Shown piece by piece: positions 1 to 7,906 of a stretch of DNA of 19,321 nt. The translations under genes and the position numbers were made by a program. The stretch comes from an uncultured Collinsella sp. (GTDB taxonomy: Bacteria; Actinomycetota; Coriobacteriia; Coriobacteriales; Coriobacteriaceae), in the NCBI GenBank assembly GCA_900757505.1, contig CAAEOE010000009.1, positions 1-19,321 on the forward strand, written 5' to 3'. Under the pieces are notes generated by a model. That model did no database searches. It was given only the letters and a program-made list of their open reading frames with translations, and was not told the DNA's origin. Numbering within the stretch: position 1 is the stretch's first letter; the number at the start of each line of letters is the position of its first letter.

Positions 1-69
1 CTTAGGAAACCCCTCCCGGCCCCGCGGCCTTCGCAGCCTTACTTCAGCGAGTTGGCTGATAAAAGATGG

Positions 70-104
70 CGTGCCGCCCCGTTTGGGGTGGCACGTTTTG
101 TTTG
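70..104. terminator. Bidirectional hairpin terminator
   Basis: Ten-base arms at 71-80 and 85-94 pair with one G-U around a GTTT loop, extended by a C-G pair at 70/95. The plus strand continues with TTTTGTTT, and the minus strand continues with ATCTTTTATC. It can therefore end the minus-strand kinase/regulator operon (stop at 237) and any plus-strand gene lying left of the window. Confidence 0.7.
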
Positions 105-150
105 GGCTGCACGTTTTTGTTTTTGGGAGATCCATTTGAGCCTCATAGTT

Positions 151-209
151 ATGTTCACGTTCGGAAACATAGCGCCAGTTGCCTTAGCTAAGTTCACGTT
201 CGGGAACAT
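151..209. repeat. Two 20-bp direct repeats, 39-bp period
   Basis: The 20-mers at 151-170 and 190-209 match at 18 of 20 positions and share the core GTTCACGTTCGG and a terminal AACAT. Each has ATGTT/AACAT-like ends that are partly self-complementary. They lie between the kinase stop codon and the terminator. Function is unknown: they could be protein-binding sites or a fragment of a 39-bp tandem repeat. Confidence 0.5.
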
Positions 210-236
210 GGCCGTTCGCACCGCAAAACGGCCCGG

Positions 237-1280
237 CTACTCGAAGTATTGGAACTTGTTCGTTGAGAAGGCAAACGTTACGACAAAGCCTTCGCCGGGA
301 TCGGATGCCGCGGTGACGTCGATGCCCATCTTGGAGCATAGGCGCGCCACCAGGTAGAGGCCGATGCCCGTTGCGCGCCTGGTGGTGCGGCCGTTGTCGC
401 CGGTAAAACCTTTCTCGAACACGCGCGGCAGGTCGGCCGCGCTCACGCCGCAGCCGTTGTCCGCGACGGTAAGCTCGATGCGTTCGCTCGCCAGGCCCTC
501 GTCCAGCAACGCGCCCGAAAACACGATCTTTGCGCCGTCCTCGCGCGCATATTTGATGCTGTTCTGAATAAGCTGGCCTAAGATGAACTCCAGCCACTTC
601 TCGTCGGTAAAGACCTCGAAGTCGAGGTTTTCGCACACCGGAGCCACGTGCGCTGCAATGAGTTCGCGCGCGTTGGCCTTAATCGCACCCGTCACCAAGG
701 TCTTGAGATCCCAGCGGCGAATCAGGTAATCGCGCTCCACGACTTCCGAGCGCGCATAGTACAGTGCCTGGTCGATATAGCGCTCAACGCGAGCCAGCTC
801 GCGACCCAGGTCATCCACACGCGACAGGTCGTCTTCGCTGCCGTCTAGGTTTTCAAGAATCAGATGGGCCGCCGCCAGGGGCAACTTGGCCTCGTGGACC
901 CAGCTTTCGATATAGTCGCGATAGTCATCGGTCTGACGTCGGCCTTCGGCAACCTCGTCGCAGGCAGCCTTGCCCACCCGGCGCAGGACCTCGTACTCGA
1001 GCTCGCCCTCGGCATAGGTCGGACACCGCACCATCTCCTGCACCCACGCAGGGCTTTCCAGCTCCTCGGCCGCGCGCTCCAGCTGGTGCAAAAATCGACG
1101 ACGGCGCGCGTACTCGATCACGATGCCGAGCATGCCAAAGATAAAGGATACGCCGACCGCCACGACCACGATAGAAACGGGTGCGCCGGCGACCGTCAGC
1201 ACAAAGCAGCTCAGCAGCACGCCGCACGTCCACACGGCGACGGGAAGCAGTGCATCTTTAAAGAACTTGCCAAACGACAT
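237..1280 (-). CDS. Sensor histidine kinase, intramembrane-sensing (BceS-like)
   Basis: Membrane sensor kinase of 347 aa that would phosphorylate the regulator encoded just upstream. The N-terminus has two hydrophobic helices (about residues 11-30 and 36-56) with almost no extracellular loop, the layout of intramembrane-sensing kinases such as BceS. A cytoplasmic linker leads to the phosphoacceptor H129 in VHEAKLPLAA, the N-box around N240 (LIQNSIKYA), the G1 box DNGCG (274-278), an F-box-like VFEKGF, and the G2 box GIGLYL (305-310). The start follows AGGGG, nine bases after the regulator's stop, so the two are co-transcribed. BceS-type kinases usually sense peptide antibiotics through a BceAB-type ABC transporter. 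None lies between here and the window's left edge or on the upstream side, so the signal is unknown. The kinase assignment is secure; the BceS-like subtype is inferred from topology and the H-box. Confidence 0.92.
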   Translation of the reverse strand: MSFGKFFKDALLPVAVWTCGVLLSCFVLTVAGAPVSIVVVAVGVSFIFGMLGIVIEYARRRRFLHQLERAAEELESPAWVQEMVRCPTYAEGELEYEVLRRVGKAACDEVAEGRRQTDDYRDYIESWVHEAKLPLAAAHLILENLDGSEDDLSRVDDLGRELARVERYIDQALYYARSEVVERDYLIRRWDLKTLVTGAIKANARELIAAHVAPVCENLDFEVFTDEKWLEFILGQLIQNSIKYAREDGAKIVFSGALLDEGLASERIELTVADNGCGVSAADLPRVFEKGFTGDNGRTTRRATGIGLYLVARLCSKMGIDVTAASDPGEGFVVTFAFSTNKFQYFE

Positions 1281-1289
1281 AGCCGGCCC

Positions 1290-1961
1290 CTAGACCGAAT
1301 AGCCTTGGCCGCGATGCGTCGTCAAATACCCCTTGATGCCGATTTTTTCGAGCGTGGTGCGCAGGCGGTTGATGTTGACGGTGAGCGTATTGTCGTCCAC
1401 GAAGGCGTCGGAGTCCCACAGGTCCTGCATGATGGCCGAGCGCGAGACGATCTTGCCCGCGCGGCTCAGGAGCAGCGAGAGAATGCGCAGCTCATTTTTG
1501 GTGAGCTCGGTGCTGTCGCCGGTCGCCGTGTTGGTGACCATAGAGCGGGCGAGGTCGAGCTCCAGCCCCTTGTGGACGAGCGTGCTGCGCTCGCCTGACG
1601 CCGCGGTGCGACGCAGCAGTGCGTTGATGCGCGCCACGAGCACGCGCGCGCTATAGGGCTTGGGAACAAAGTCGTCCGCGCCGAGCGTCATGGCCATGAC
1701 CTCGTCGATCTCGGTCGTGCGCGAGGTGAGGACGATGATGGGAACCTCGGATTCGCGGCGAACCTCGTGGCAGATATGCTGGCCGTCCTTGACGGGAAGC
1801 GTGAGGTCGAGCAGCACCAGGTCGGGCGCGGCGGCGAGAATATCGCGCGAGACATGCTCGAACGATTCGCAGGCCTCGATTTCAAACCCGGCGCGGGCAA
1901 GGATGTCGACAAGCTCACGACGAATGGGCTCGTCGTCCTCAACGATATAGATCAGCGCCAT
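1290..1961 (-). CDS. OmpR/PhoB-family response regulator
   Basis: DNA-binding response regulator of 223 aa, partner of the downstream kinase. The receiver domain (residues 1-115) shows the acidic pair D9-D10, phosphoacceptor D52 in LLDLTLP, and the conserved lysine in FVPKPYS. The C-terminal winged helix (about 125-223) contains ELTKNELRILSLL and ends with THRGQGYSV, typical of OmpR/PhoB proteins. The frame is open further upstream, but the ATG at 1961 is chosen: it gives the family's normal length, begins with the canonical MALIYIVEDD, and follows a GGGGGAG ribosome-binding site. The extension lacks homology-like character. A consensus TATAAT lies about 150 bases upstream within an inverted repeat, which suggests autoregulation. 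Confidence 0.93.
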   Translation of the reverse strand: MALIYIVEDDEPIRRELVDILARAGFEIEACESFEHVSRDILAAAPDLVLLDLTLPVKDGQHICHEVRRESEVPIIVLTSRTTEIDEVMAMTLGADDFVPKPYSARVLVARINALLRRTAASGERSTLVHKGLELDLARSMVTNTATGDSTELTKNELRILSLLLSRAGKIVSRSAIMQDLWDSDAFVDDNTLTVNINRLRTTLEKIGIKGYLTTHRGQGYSV

Positions 1962-2103
1962 GGATTCCGCTCCCCCTCTTGTTGTCTTACAGCCATTATT
2001 GCCGCGAAACCGCCGGCACACGGCTCGCACGGCGGCAAGGTGACAGAACTGTTCGCAAACGAAAGCGTTCGACTCGCCCTCGCTCGCAGCGGGCGCGGGG
2101 ATC

Positions 2104-2140
2104 AAATGATTATAAAATCCCCGTCCCAGAAAAATCATTT
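2104..2140 (-). promoter_or_regulatory. Promoter with inverted repeat for the regulator/kinase operon
   Basis: On the minus strand there is a perfect TATAAT (plus-strand 2109-2114). It is embedded in an 8-bp inverted repeat: AAATGATT at 2104-2111 and AATCATTT at 2133-2140, with a 21-bp spacer. The right arm overlaps the stop codon of the upstream gene. No good -35 box is visible, which is compatible with an activator-dependent promoter. The leader from here to the regulator's ATG is about 140 nt and shows no further clear element. Confidence 0.55.
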
Positions 2141-2870
2141 AGCGGCGGGCACGGAGCTTTTCGTAGCCGTCGGCAAAGAAGGCGACCGTCGCGGTATCGG
2201 ACTCGGCAGCGTCCGCGTCGGCGGCGGGAACCACGCCATGCTCATCGCTCACCAGGAACAGGGCACCCTTGAGCTGCGCGGGAATGTCCACGCGCGCGAC
2301 CGAGATGCCCTTGGTCTGGGCCAGCTGCTCGATGAGCGTCGCCGTGCCGCACAGGCACTCGTCTGCCGGCGCCACAAAGGCCAGCTCACCGTCGTTGACG
2401 GAAGCAAGCAGCTCGGGCGCCACGCCGGTTTCGTCAGCCTCGGAGCGGGCCTCGGCAGAGCGGGCACGCAAGGCCTTGGCCGAAGTGTCGGACAGCGGCT
2501 CGTACTCGCCCACCGTCATGGCGGCATTGCCGTTGACGTCGATCACCAGCATGAGCACGCCGTCGTGCGCGGTGTAATCGCCCTCGGCAAGCGACCACTC
2601 AACGTGCTGCTTGGCCCAGCTGAGCATGTTATGGGTGAGCGGCTCGCCCTGCACCAAACGCTCGGACAGCGCGCGAATGTGACGGTTGAGCATGGGCACC
2701 TTTTTGTTGGACATGCGCCAACGGCACACGAGCGCGGGCTTGTCGAGCGTAAACTTCTCGACTGCCTCCTGATTGGCGCAAAAGTCCTCATACGCGCGCT
2801 GGTCCTCGGCATTGCCAAACAGCTCGGCATCATCAATCTGGGGCATGGTCATACCTTTCGTGTTAGTCAT
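2139..2870 (-). CDS. Uncharacterised protein, possibly a degenerate class IV aminotransferase
   Basis: A 243-aa soluble protein with no signal peptide or membrane segment. I do not recognise it with certainty. The order of segments loosely recalls class IV aminotransferases (PabC/IlvE fold): MLNRHIRAL near residue 60 resembles their HLxRL segment, and later SVNDGELAF and CGTATLIEQLA resemble the part around the cofactor loop. An obvious catalytic lysine is not evident, so this may be a non-catalytic relative or chance. Three in-frame ATGs compete: 2870 (GAGG 5 nt upstream), 2852, and 2846 (AAAGG 7 nt upstream). Both 2870 and 2846 are plausible. It lies downstream of purH in the same direction but behind a strong terminator, so it probably forms its own unit. 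The ORF's coding nature is supported by actinobacterial codon usage and tight spacing to the next promoter. Confidence 0.75.
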   Translation of the reverse strand: MTNTKGMTMPQIDDAELFGNAEDQRAYEDFCANQEAVEKFTLDKPALVCRWRMSNKKVPMLNRHIRALSERLVQGEPLTHNMLSWAKQHVEWSLAEGDYTAHDGVLMLVIDVNGNAAMTVGEYEPLSDTSAKALRARSAEARSEADETGVAPELLASVNDGELAFVAPADECLCGTATLIEQLAQTKGISVARVDIPAQLKGALFLVSDEHGVVPAADADAAESDTATVAFFADGYEKLRARR

Positions 2871-2886
2871 TCCGTCCTCTTATACC

Positions 2887-2922
2887 AAAAAGACGGCCCT
2901 CCAAACGGAGCGGCCGTCTTTT
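2887..2922 (-). terminator. Intrinsic terminator downstream of purH
   Basis: The arms AAAAGACGGCC and GGCCGTCTTTT (2888-2898 and 2912-2922) form a long stem, with an inner CTCC/GGAG pairing. On the minus strand it ends in TTTTTGG, a good intrinsic terminator. It follows purH after about 200 nt and sits 17 nt before the next gene's start, so it could also act as a leader terminator for that gene. Confidence 0.85.
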
Positions 2923-3006
2923 GCAGAGATTATTTTAGAAGCGAGGCGGTCCAAGGGACGAGATAACATCCCATCCTCCCCAGTCAACCTAACAGGTCGG
3001 CGAGGG

Positions 3007-3099
3007 TTGCCCAGGTGCCGCAGATTGCCGTGAAAGAGGAGCGACGCGTACTTGGGTACGCGAGCGACGAATGAGCGGCAAGGTGCGGTGGTTGGGCAA
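3007..3099. ncRNA. Candidate structured RNA element of nested helices
   Basis: Four helices nest inside one another: 3007-3013/3093-3099 (TTGCCCA/TGGGCAA), 3018-3022/3084-3088 (CCGCA/TGCGG), 3025-3029/3077-3081 (TTGCC/GGCAA) and 3045-3051/3056-3062 (CGCGTAC/GTACGCG, loop TTGG). Between the last two lies a purine-rich internal loop on the plus strand (GTGAAAGAGGAGCGA opposite AGCGACGAATGAGC). Purine-rich loops favour the plus strand as the RNA. The minus orientation would place it in the purH 3' UTR, ahead of the terminator and the next gene. I have no family name for it. Confidence 0.5.
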
Positions 3100-3120
3100 G
3101 CCGCAGCGCCACCTCCCTAC

Positions 3121-4728
3121 TTAATGGCGGAAGTGGCGGGCACCCGTGAAAACCATCGCGATGCCGTGCTCGTTGCAGGCCTGGATGCTCTCGTCGTCGC
3201 GCTTGGAGCCGCCGGGCTGGATGATGCAGGTCACGCCGTGTGCGGCAAGCACGTCGACGTTGTCGCGGAACGGGAAGAACGCGTCGCTTGCGCAGGCAAA
3301 GCCGCCCTTCTCCACGCCCTCGCGCTCGCAGAAGTCCTCGGCGCGCTCGCAGGCAAGCAGCGCGGAGTCAACGCGGTTGGGCTGACCGGGGCCCATGCCA
3401 ATGCCGGCCTTGCCCTTGGAGACCAGGATGGCGTTGGACTTGACGCCCTTGCAGACCTTCCAGGCAAACTCGAGCTCGGCCATCTCGGCGTCGGTGGGCT
3501 TGCGGTCGGTGGGGAACGTAAAGGTTGCGGGGTCCTCGGTCACGTGGTCGACCTCCTGCACCAGCATGCCGCCGTCGATGGAGCGCAGCTCCACCTTGGC
3601 GCCGTGGTCCACGCCGCCGGTAGCCAGCACGCGCAGGTTGGGGCGCTTGGCCATGCGCTCGAGCGCCTCGGCGGTGTAGCTCGGGGCGATGATGACCTCG
3701 ACGAACTGCTTGTTCTGATCGGCAAAGTGCTCAACCAGCTCAAAGGGGACCTCGCGGTTGCAGGCGATGATGCCGCCGAAGGCGCTCTTGGGATCGCAGG
3801 CAAAGGCGCGGTCGTAGGCAGCCGTGATGTCCTCGGCCACGGCGGAGCCGCAGGGGTTCTGATGCTTGAGGATCACGCAGGCAGGCTCGTCGAACTCGCG
3901 GACCAGGTTCCAAGCGGCGTCGGCGTCCAGATAGTTGTTGTAGCTGAGCGGCTTGCCCTGGATCTGCTCGGAGCCCACGAGCGGGAACTGCGAGCTCGCA
4001 GAGTTCTCGCAGCCCTCGGCAAAGCGGTAGACCGTGGCCTTCTGCTGCGGGTTCTCACCATAGCGCAGGTCATCGACCTTCTCCAGCGAAACCTCGAGCT
4101 TGGCAGAGGTGTCCGCGACGTCGCTCGCCTGGGCGGCAAGCCAACGGGAGATAGCCGTGTCGTAGGCAGCGGTGGTCTGGTAGACCTTCACCTGCAGACG
4201 GCGACGGGTAGAAAGCGTGGTGCAACCGCCGGTCTCGCGCATCTCGGCCAGGACGGCGTCGTAGTCGGCCGGGTCAGAGATGACGGTAACGCTCGCAGCG
4301 TTCTTAGCGGCGGAGCGCAGCATGGAGGGACCGCCAATGTCGATGTGCTCGATGGCGTCCGCAAAGGTGACCTCGGGGTTGGCGACGGTCTTCTCGAACT
4401 CGTACAGGTTGACGACGACCAAGTCGATCAGCTTAATGCCGTGCTGAGCGGCCTCCTGCATGTGCTGCTCGGAATCGCGGCGGGCCAGCAGCGCGCCGTG
4501 AACCTTGGGGTGCAGGGTCTTAACGCGGCCGTCCATCATCTCGGGATAGCCCGTGAACTCCTCGATGGGGGTTACGGGAACGCCCGCGTCCTCGATGGCA
4601 CGAGCCGTGCCGCCCGTAGAGATGATCTCGACGCCAAAGTCATCGACCAGCGTCCGTGCGAAATCGACGACACCCGTCTTATCGGTAACCGAGATCAACG
4701 CGCGTGCGATCTTCACATCAGATCCCAT
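3121..4728 (-). CDS. purH: Bifunctional AICAR transformylase/IMP cyclohydrolase
   Basis: Catalyses the last two steps of purine synthesis in the cytoplasm: AICAR plus 10-formyl-THF to FAICAR, then ring closure to IMP. The N-terminal cyclohydrolase (MGS-like) domain shows ALISVTDKTG, STGGTARAI and GRVKTLHPKVHGALL (residues 68-81). The transformylase domain shows LRYGENPQQKA (221-231), GKPLSYNNYLDADAAW (258-273), the catalytic-type KHQNPCG (K288, H289) and the characteristic C-terminus FTGARHFRH. At 535 aa it is full length for the family. The ATG at 4728 has a near-ideal AGGAGG 5 nt upstream. It is transcribed alone and divergently from the acetyltransferase gene; a terminator lies 200 nt downstream. 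The usual purD/purN neighbours are not in the window. Confidence 0.98.
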   Translation of the reverse strand: MGSDVKIARALISVTDKTGVVDFARTLVDDFGVEIISTGGTARAIEDAGVPVTPIEEFTGYPEMMDGRVKTLHPKVHGALLARRDSEQHMQEAAQHGIKLIDLVVVNLYEFEKTVANPEVTFADAIEHIDIGGPSMLRSAAKNAASVTVISDPADYDAVLAEMRETGGCTTLSTRRRLQVKVYQTTAAYDTAISRWLAAQASDVADTSAKLEVSLEKVDDLRYGENPQQKATVYRFAEGCENSASSQFPLVGSEQIQGKPLSYNNYLDADAAWNLVREFDEPACVILKHQNPCGSAVAEDITAAYDRAFACDPKSAFGGIIACNREVPFELVEHFADQNKQFVEVIIAPSYTAEALERMAKRPNLRVLATGGVDHGAKVELRSIDGGMLVQEVDHVTEDPATFTFPTDRKPTDAEMAELEFAWKVCKGVKSNAILVSKGKAGIGMGPGQPNRVDSALLACERAEDFCEREGVEKGGFACASDAFFPFRDNVDVLAAHGVTCIIQPGGSKRDDESIQACNEHGIAMVFTGARHFRH

Positions 4729-4803
4729 GCAGTCCTCCTGTCTGGTACGCCGCCGTGCTCTGTGAGTCGGTGATACGTCGATCTGCAGCGCTCGCGCAGC
4801 GGC

Positions 4804-4823
4804 ATTGAAAATACTGATTCAAT
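4804..4823. promoter_or_regulatory. Inverted repeat in the purH/GNAT divergent intergenic region
   Basis: ATTGAA and TTCAAT form a perfect 6-bp inverted repeat with an 8-bp spacer, about 75 bp upstream of the purH start. Minus-strand TACATT and TATTTT hexamers overlap it and could be -10 boxes, but no convincing -35 is present. It could be an operator. The rest of the 276-bp gap holds nothing else that I can support. Confidence 0.3.
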
Positions 4824-5004
4824 GTAGCGCATCGAGCGCGACGTTGCATCCCGCAACGCACGGCTGTGCAGAAAAAGTTTGCGAGCGGGGGGATGGGCAC
4901 GGCACCGGGCACGGTGAGTTCATGGAACACAGGGGCACCATAATTAGATGCCATTGGCGTGGTAGAACTGTGCTCGATATGCATCCGCAAAAGAAAGAGG
5001 CACC

Positions 5005-5646
5005 ATGGTCTCGCGGGTTCTCTACCGACCGTTTGATACCGAAGACTTCGACGCCATCGCGCTGATTCTGCAGCAGCTTTGGCATAACAATTCGGATAAC
5101 GATGAGTACAACCGCCTCGAGGCCGCGTGCGACCTTGCCTACTGCCTTTCGTCGTCGACGTTTTCGCAGGTTGCGGTGATTGACGGTCAGGCGCGTGGCA
5201 TTTCGCTCGCGCGTGCGGGACAGAGCCCCGGCGCCACCGTTAAGGAACACTGGATGGATACCGAACGCGCGCTGCTATCGCAGATGCGTGAGCTGGAGCC
5301 CGATGCCTGCGCCGAGTATCTCTCGTTTGTACGCGCAACCATCCGAACCAACAACCGTCTGCTCGAGAGCAGCCCGTTGCCGCACGACAACGAGGTCACG
5401 CTGCTTGCCGTGGATCGCGATGTCCATGGCCTGGGCGTTGGCACGGTTCTGCTCGATGCCGCAGTCTCGCACCTGTCCTCGCTTGGAGCGACGAGGGCGC
5501 ACCTGTACACCGACTCCAACTGCTCGTGGAAGTTCTACGAGCTGCACGGCTTTAAGCGCACGGCCACGCACCGCGCCAACCGCGAAGAGCGCCGCCACGC
5601 CATGCCGCGCGAAAGCTTCCTCTACGAACTCGATCTAACAGCCTAA
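5005..5646 (+). CDS. GNAT-family N-acetyltransferase
   Basis: A 213-aa protein with a GNAT fold in its C-terminal half. Motif A is visible as LLAVDRDVHGLGVGTVLLDA: the beta-4 strand followed by an HGLGVG acetyl-CoA pyrophosphate loop, in place of the usual Q/R-x-x-G-x-G. Motif B follows as LYTDSNCSWKFYELHGF. The family transfers an acetyl group from acetyl-CoA to an amine; the substrate cannot be told from sequence. The N-terminal half (residues 1-120) is typical of larger GNAT proteins with a long helix before motif A. The start has an AGAGG site 4 nt upstream. It is divergent from purH and monocistronic; the next plus-strand gene is over 2.6 kb away. Confidence 0.88.
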   Translation: MVSRVLYRPFDTEDFDAIALILQQLWHNNSDNDEYNRLEAACDLAYCLSSSTFSQVAVIDGQARGISLARAGQSPGATVKEHWMDTERALLSQMRELEPDACAEYLSFVRATIRTNNRLLESSPLPHDNEVTLLAVDRDVHGLGVGTVLLDAAVSHLSSLGATRAHLYTDSNCSWKFYELHGFKRTATHRANREERRHAMPRESFLYELDLTA

Positions 5647-5658
5647 ACCTGGCAGCTA

Positions 5659-5701
5659 GGGACGTTCCTTTTGTGCCGGCACCCCGGGACACTCCTTGGC
5701 A
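5659..5701 (+). repeat. Dispersed 43-bp intergenic repeat, copy A
   Basis: It starts GGGACGTTCCTT and ends GGGACACTCCTTGGCA, and is collinear without gaps with copy B at 7907-7949. Two degenerate units follow, GGGAACGTTCTT (about 5721) and GGGGACAGTCTTC (about 5748), so this spot holds a small array of four related units at roughly 28-34 bp spacing. Similar text seems common between genes in Collinsella (recollection, not checked). Confidence 0.7.
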
Positions 5702-5774
5702 GCAACCGCACCTAGTCGTTGGGAACGTTCTTAAATGACTAGTTGCTGGGGACAGTCTTCGTAGGTAGCGCGTA

Positions 5775-5821
5775 AAAAGGGGATGGGCTTTCCCCGACGG
5801 CTGTCGAGAAAAGCCCATCCC
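5775..5821 (-). terminator. Intrinsic terminator of the DUF2207 gene
   Basis: Perfect 12-bp arms (GGGATGGGCTTT at 5780-5791 and its complement at 5810-5821) are followed on the minus strand by CTTTTTACG. It sits 15 bp beyond the stop codon of the minus-strand DUF2207 gene. Confidence 0.88.
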
Positions 5822-5835
5822 ATAATTTACGACCG

Positions 5836-7782
5836 TTAGAACGTTCCGCCGCCGCCTCCGCCGGCGCCGCCACCACCGCCGCCAGAGAAGCCGCCGCCGC
5901 TGCCGCCGCTCGAGCTGTCGGAGCTCGAAGCCAGCTCGCGGATGGTCTCGTGGTACACATCGTTGAACGAATCGAGTGGGGACTCGTTGCCGTAGTGATG
6001 GTAATACCACCAGTAGCAGGGGTAGTTGTCGTAGAAATCGTCGCTGTTGCGCAGGTCCGCAGGCACGGCTTCGGCCAGCTGTCGCAGCACTTCTTTCGAA
6101 ACGCCCAGAGCAACGCCCATCACCAGCAGTTTGTTCCACAAGATCAGGTCGCTGGGAATGGCCTCCTTCAGGCGCGTAAAGTCCTCGAGCCAATGCTTGA
6201 GCGCCTTGCAGCGAGCCGCCACCTCGGCGCCCTCCGGCGTGTAGCGACGGAAGGTGCAGCTCAGAACAAAGCCCACGATCGTGACGGGGATCGAGATCAT
6301 AGCGGCGCCGACATTGGCATCCGCAAAGTCGGTATAGATCAGAGAGCCCAGAATGCCAAAGACGATGATGATGCCGAGAACCAAGCCGGCAACCAGGGCG
6401 ATGGTGCCGTCCGAGGCGATAAGCTCGCGCGTCTCCAGCTTGCCCTTAACCGTGCTCTGATAGTCCTCGAGCTTGTCGCCAACAGATTCAGTACGCTCGC
6501 TGGCATACTCCTCCAGCTCGCTAAACGTGCGTGAACGGACGCCGTCTTTATCGGGCTTAACGCCGGCGAAGAAGACCTTGAGCACATCGCGATCGATGCC
6601 GTCCTTCTTGGCAGCCTTCCAGGCCTCGTCGGTCACTGTGATGCGATACGTCTGCTCCTCTTTTTCGCGACGGAGCAGACCCTTCTTCTTGGTCTCGGTC
6701 GCTTCTTCCAGCTTGATCACGCGGTCGTCGGTGAGCTTCATAAGCGTGGCGATATATGCCTGATCGGGCACGTCGTTCCAGCTCATGAGAGCTGCAAGCA
6801 CCGCGGGATGGTCGGCCGAGGGCACATCGCGGAAGTACTCGTCCTGGAAGAGCGGCTTGGGCTTGGGCCTGCGCAGCTTAAGCATCACGATCACACCGGT
6901 ATAGGCAACCGCCACGACAACACACACCACGGCAATCGCGCTGGCAACCGCACGCGCGTGCTCACGGCGGGCGTTAGCTTCGTCGGCCCATTCCTTCTCT
7001 TCGCTCAGGATCGTTGACATGCGCTCTTCGCCCGGGGCGGCAAGCTGCGGCACCCAGTCGCTGGGGAAGGCGATGCGTGCCTCGGCGAATTCGCCCTGAT
7101 GCACGCAGGGAATGGTATAGGTGACCATGGGCTCGTCCTCATCGAGCGACACGTCGCCCGTCAGCGGACCGTGGCCCCATGCGCGGAAGTTATCGCCCTT
7201 GACGGCAGCCGTCCCGGCAGCGGCATTTGCGAAATACACTTCCATCTCGACGTCATCGGAATCCGCCGACCAGCCGTCACCCACAAATTTCCAGTAAAGC
7301 TCGGCGGTATCGGCCCAGTTCATAACCGCACCGGTCATGGAATAACTCACGTAGTAGATTGCGCTGTCGCCGCTCTCGTGGGGGCTGAACACCTTAATCT
7401 TTACGCCGTCGTCGGACTGTTCCACCGCGTAAACGCCGTCGCCGCCTTTGTTTGCGCTGTCGACCTTGTTAAACGCAGTGTCGTCTTCCTCGACGCTTAG
7501 CACATTGACGACCACCGAGCCGCCTTGCTGGTTAGAGCCTGTATTGATATCCCAATACACGCCGTTGATGTCGTCGTCGAAATCGAACTGGCGTCCCTCG
7601 ACAACGGTCAGCGAGCCATCGGCCTCAACCGTGGCGCCGATGTAGGTTTGGCTCATGGAGTAGCCGTCGGCGTGCGCGGCGGCAGGCAGCAGCAACAACG
7701 CAAGCGCGACGAGTGCGCAGACGGAAGCGAATCGCGCAAACAGGCGGCGCTGCCGACAGGGCTGGGCAACGGGGACGTTCAT
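5836..7782 (-). CDS. DUF2207-domain membrane protein with Gly-rich tail
   Basis: A predicted secreted/membrane protein of 648 aa. A signal peptide (RRLFARF, then a long Leu/Ala/Val stretch, cut near AHA-DG) leads to an extracellular DUF2207 region with segments such as GSLTVVEGRQFDF and GVYWDIN. One membrane helix near residue 290 (AVVCVVVAVAYTGVIVML) is followed by a Lys/Glu-rich cytoplasmic part, then a hydrophobic pair near residues 470-520 (LVAGLVLGIIIVFGIL and the next helix). The end is a low-complexity Gly/Ser tail finishing GGGGGTF, typical of this family. The ATG at 7782 is preferred over 7818, because AAGGA lies 7 nt upstream and it puts the Arg-rich signal-peptide start near the terminus. 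Function of the family is unknown. It is monocistronic, with its own terminator, and flanked by copies of the 43-bp repeat. Confidence 0.9.
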   Translation of the reverse strand: MNVPVAQPCRQRRLFARFASVCALVALALLLLPAAAHADGYSMSQTYIGATVEADGSLTVVEGRQFDFDDDINGVYWDINTGSNQQGGSVVVNVLSVEEDDTAFNKVDSANKGGDGVYAVEQSDDGVKIKVFSPHESGDSAIYYVSYSMTGAVMNWADTAELYWKFVGDGWSADSDDVEMEVYFANAAAGTAAVKGDNFRAWGHGPLTGDVSLDEDEPMVTYTIPCVHQGEFAEARIAFPSDWVPQLAAPGEERMSTILSEEKEWADEANARREHARAVASAIAVVCVVVAVAYTGVIVMLKLRRPKPKPLFQDEYFRDVPSADHPAVLAALMSWNDVPDQAYIATLMKLTDDRVIKLEEATETKKKGLLRREKEEQTYRITVTDEAWKAAKKDGIDRDVLKVFFAGVKPDKDGVRSRTFSELEEYASERTESVGDKLEDYQSTVKGKLETRELIASDGTIALVAGLVLGIIIVFGILGSLIYTDFADANVGAAMISIPVTIVGFVLSCTFRRYTPEGAEVAARCKALKHWLEDFTRLKEAIPSDLILWNKLLVMGVALGVSKEVLRQLAEAVPADLRNSDDFYDNYPCYWWYYHHYGNESPLDSFNDVYHETIRELASSSDSSSGGSGGGFSGGGGGGAGGGGGGTF

Positions 7783-7906
7783 AGGCACATCCTTTGTCTG
7801 TGGTACCAGTAGCGTCATTGTCCCACGTTTGCGGGCTCATGTGACGAACATCTAGGCCAGCGGAGCGTCAAAACGGGACAAAAGTCACGCCCGCGGCCGG
7901 CACCTG

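Noticed and set aside
39..221. Minus-strand 60-codon frame downstream of the kinase
   Set aside because: Overlaps the hairpin terminator and the repeats; the repeated MFPNVN peptide only reflects the DNA repeat.
52..357. Plus-strand 101-codon frame at the left edge
   Set aside because: It contains the terminator hairpin and the 20-bp repeats and runs into the kinase 3' end antisense; no start signal.
1962..2138. N-terminal extension of the first response regulator
   Set aside because: The receiver domain starts at 1961 with its own ribosome-binding site; the extension crosses the promoter region.
1767..2966. 399-codon plus-strand frame over the regulator and the 2139-2870 gene
   Set aside because: Runs antisense across two genes, a promoter and a terminator; no family signature.
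3052..4773. 573-codon open frame on the plus strand opposite purH
   Set aside because: It is a codon-bias shadow of the secure purH gene: low-complexity Ala/Gly/Leu/Val product, no ribosome-binding site, no recognisable domain.
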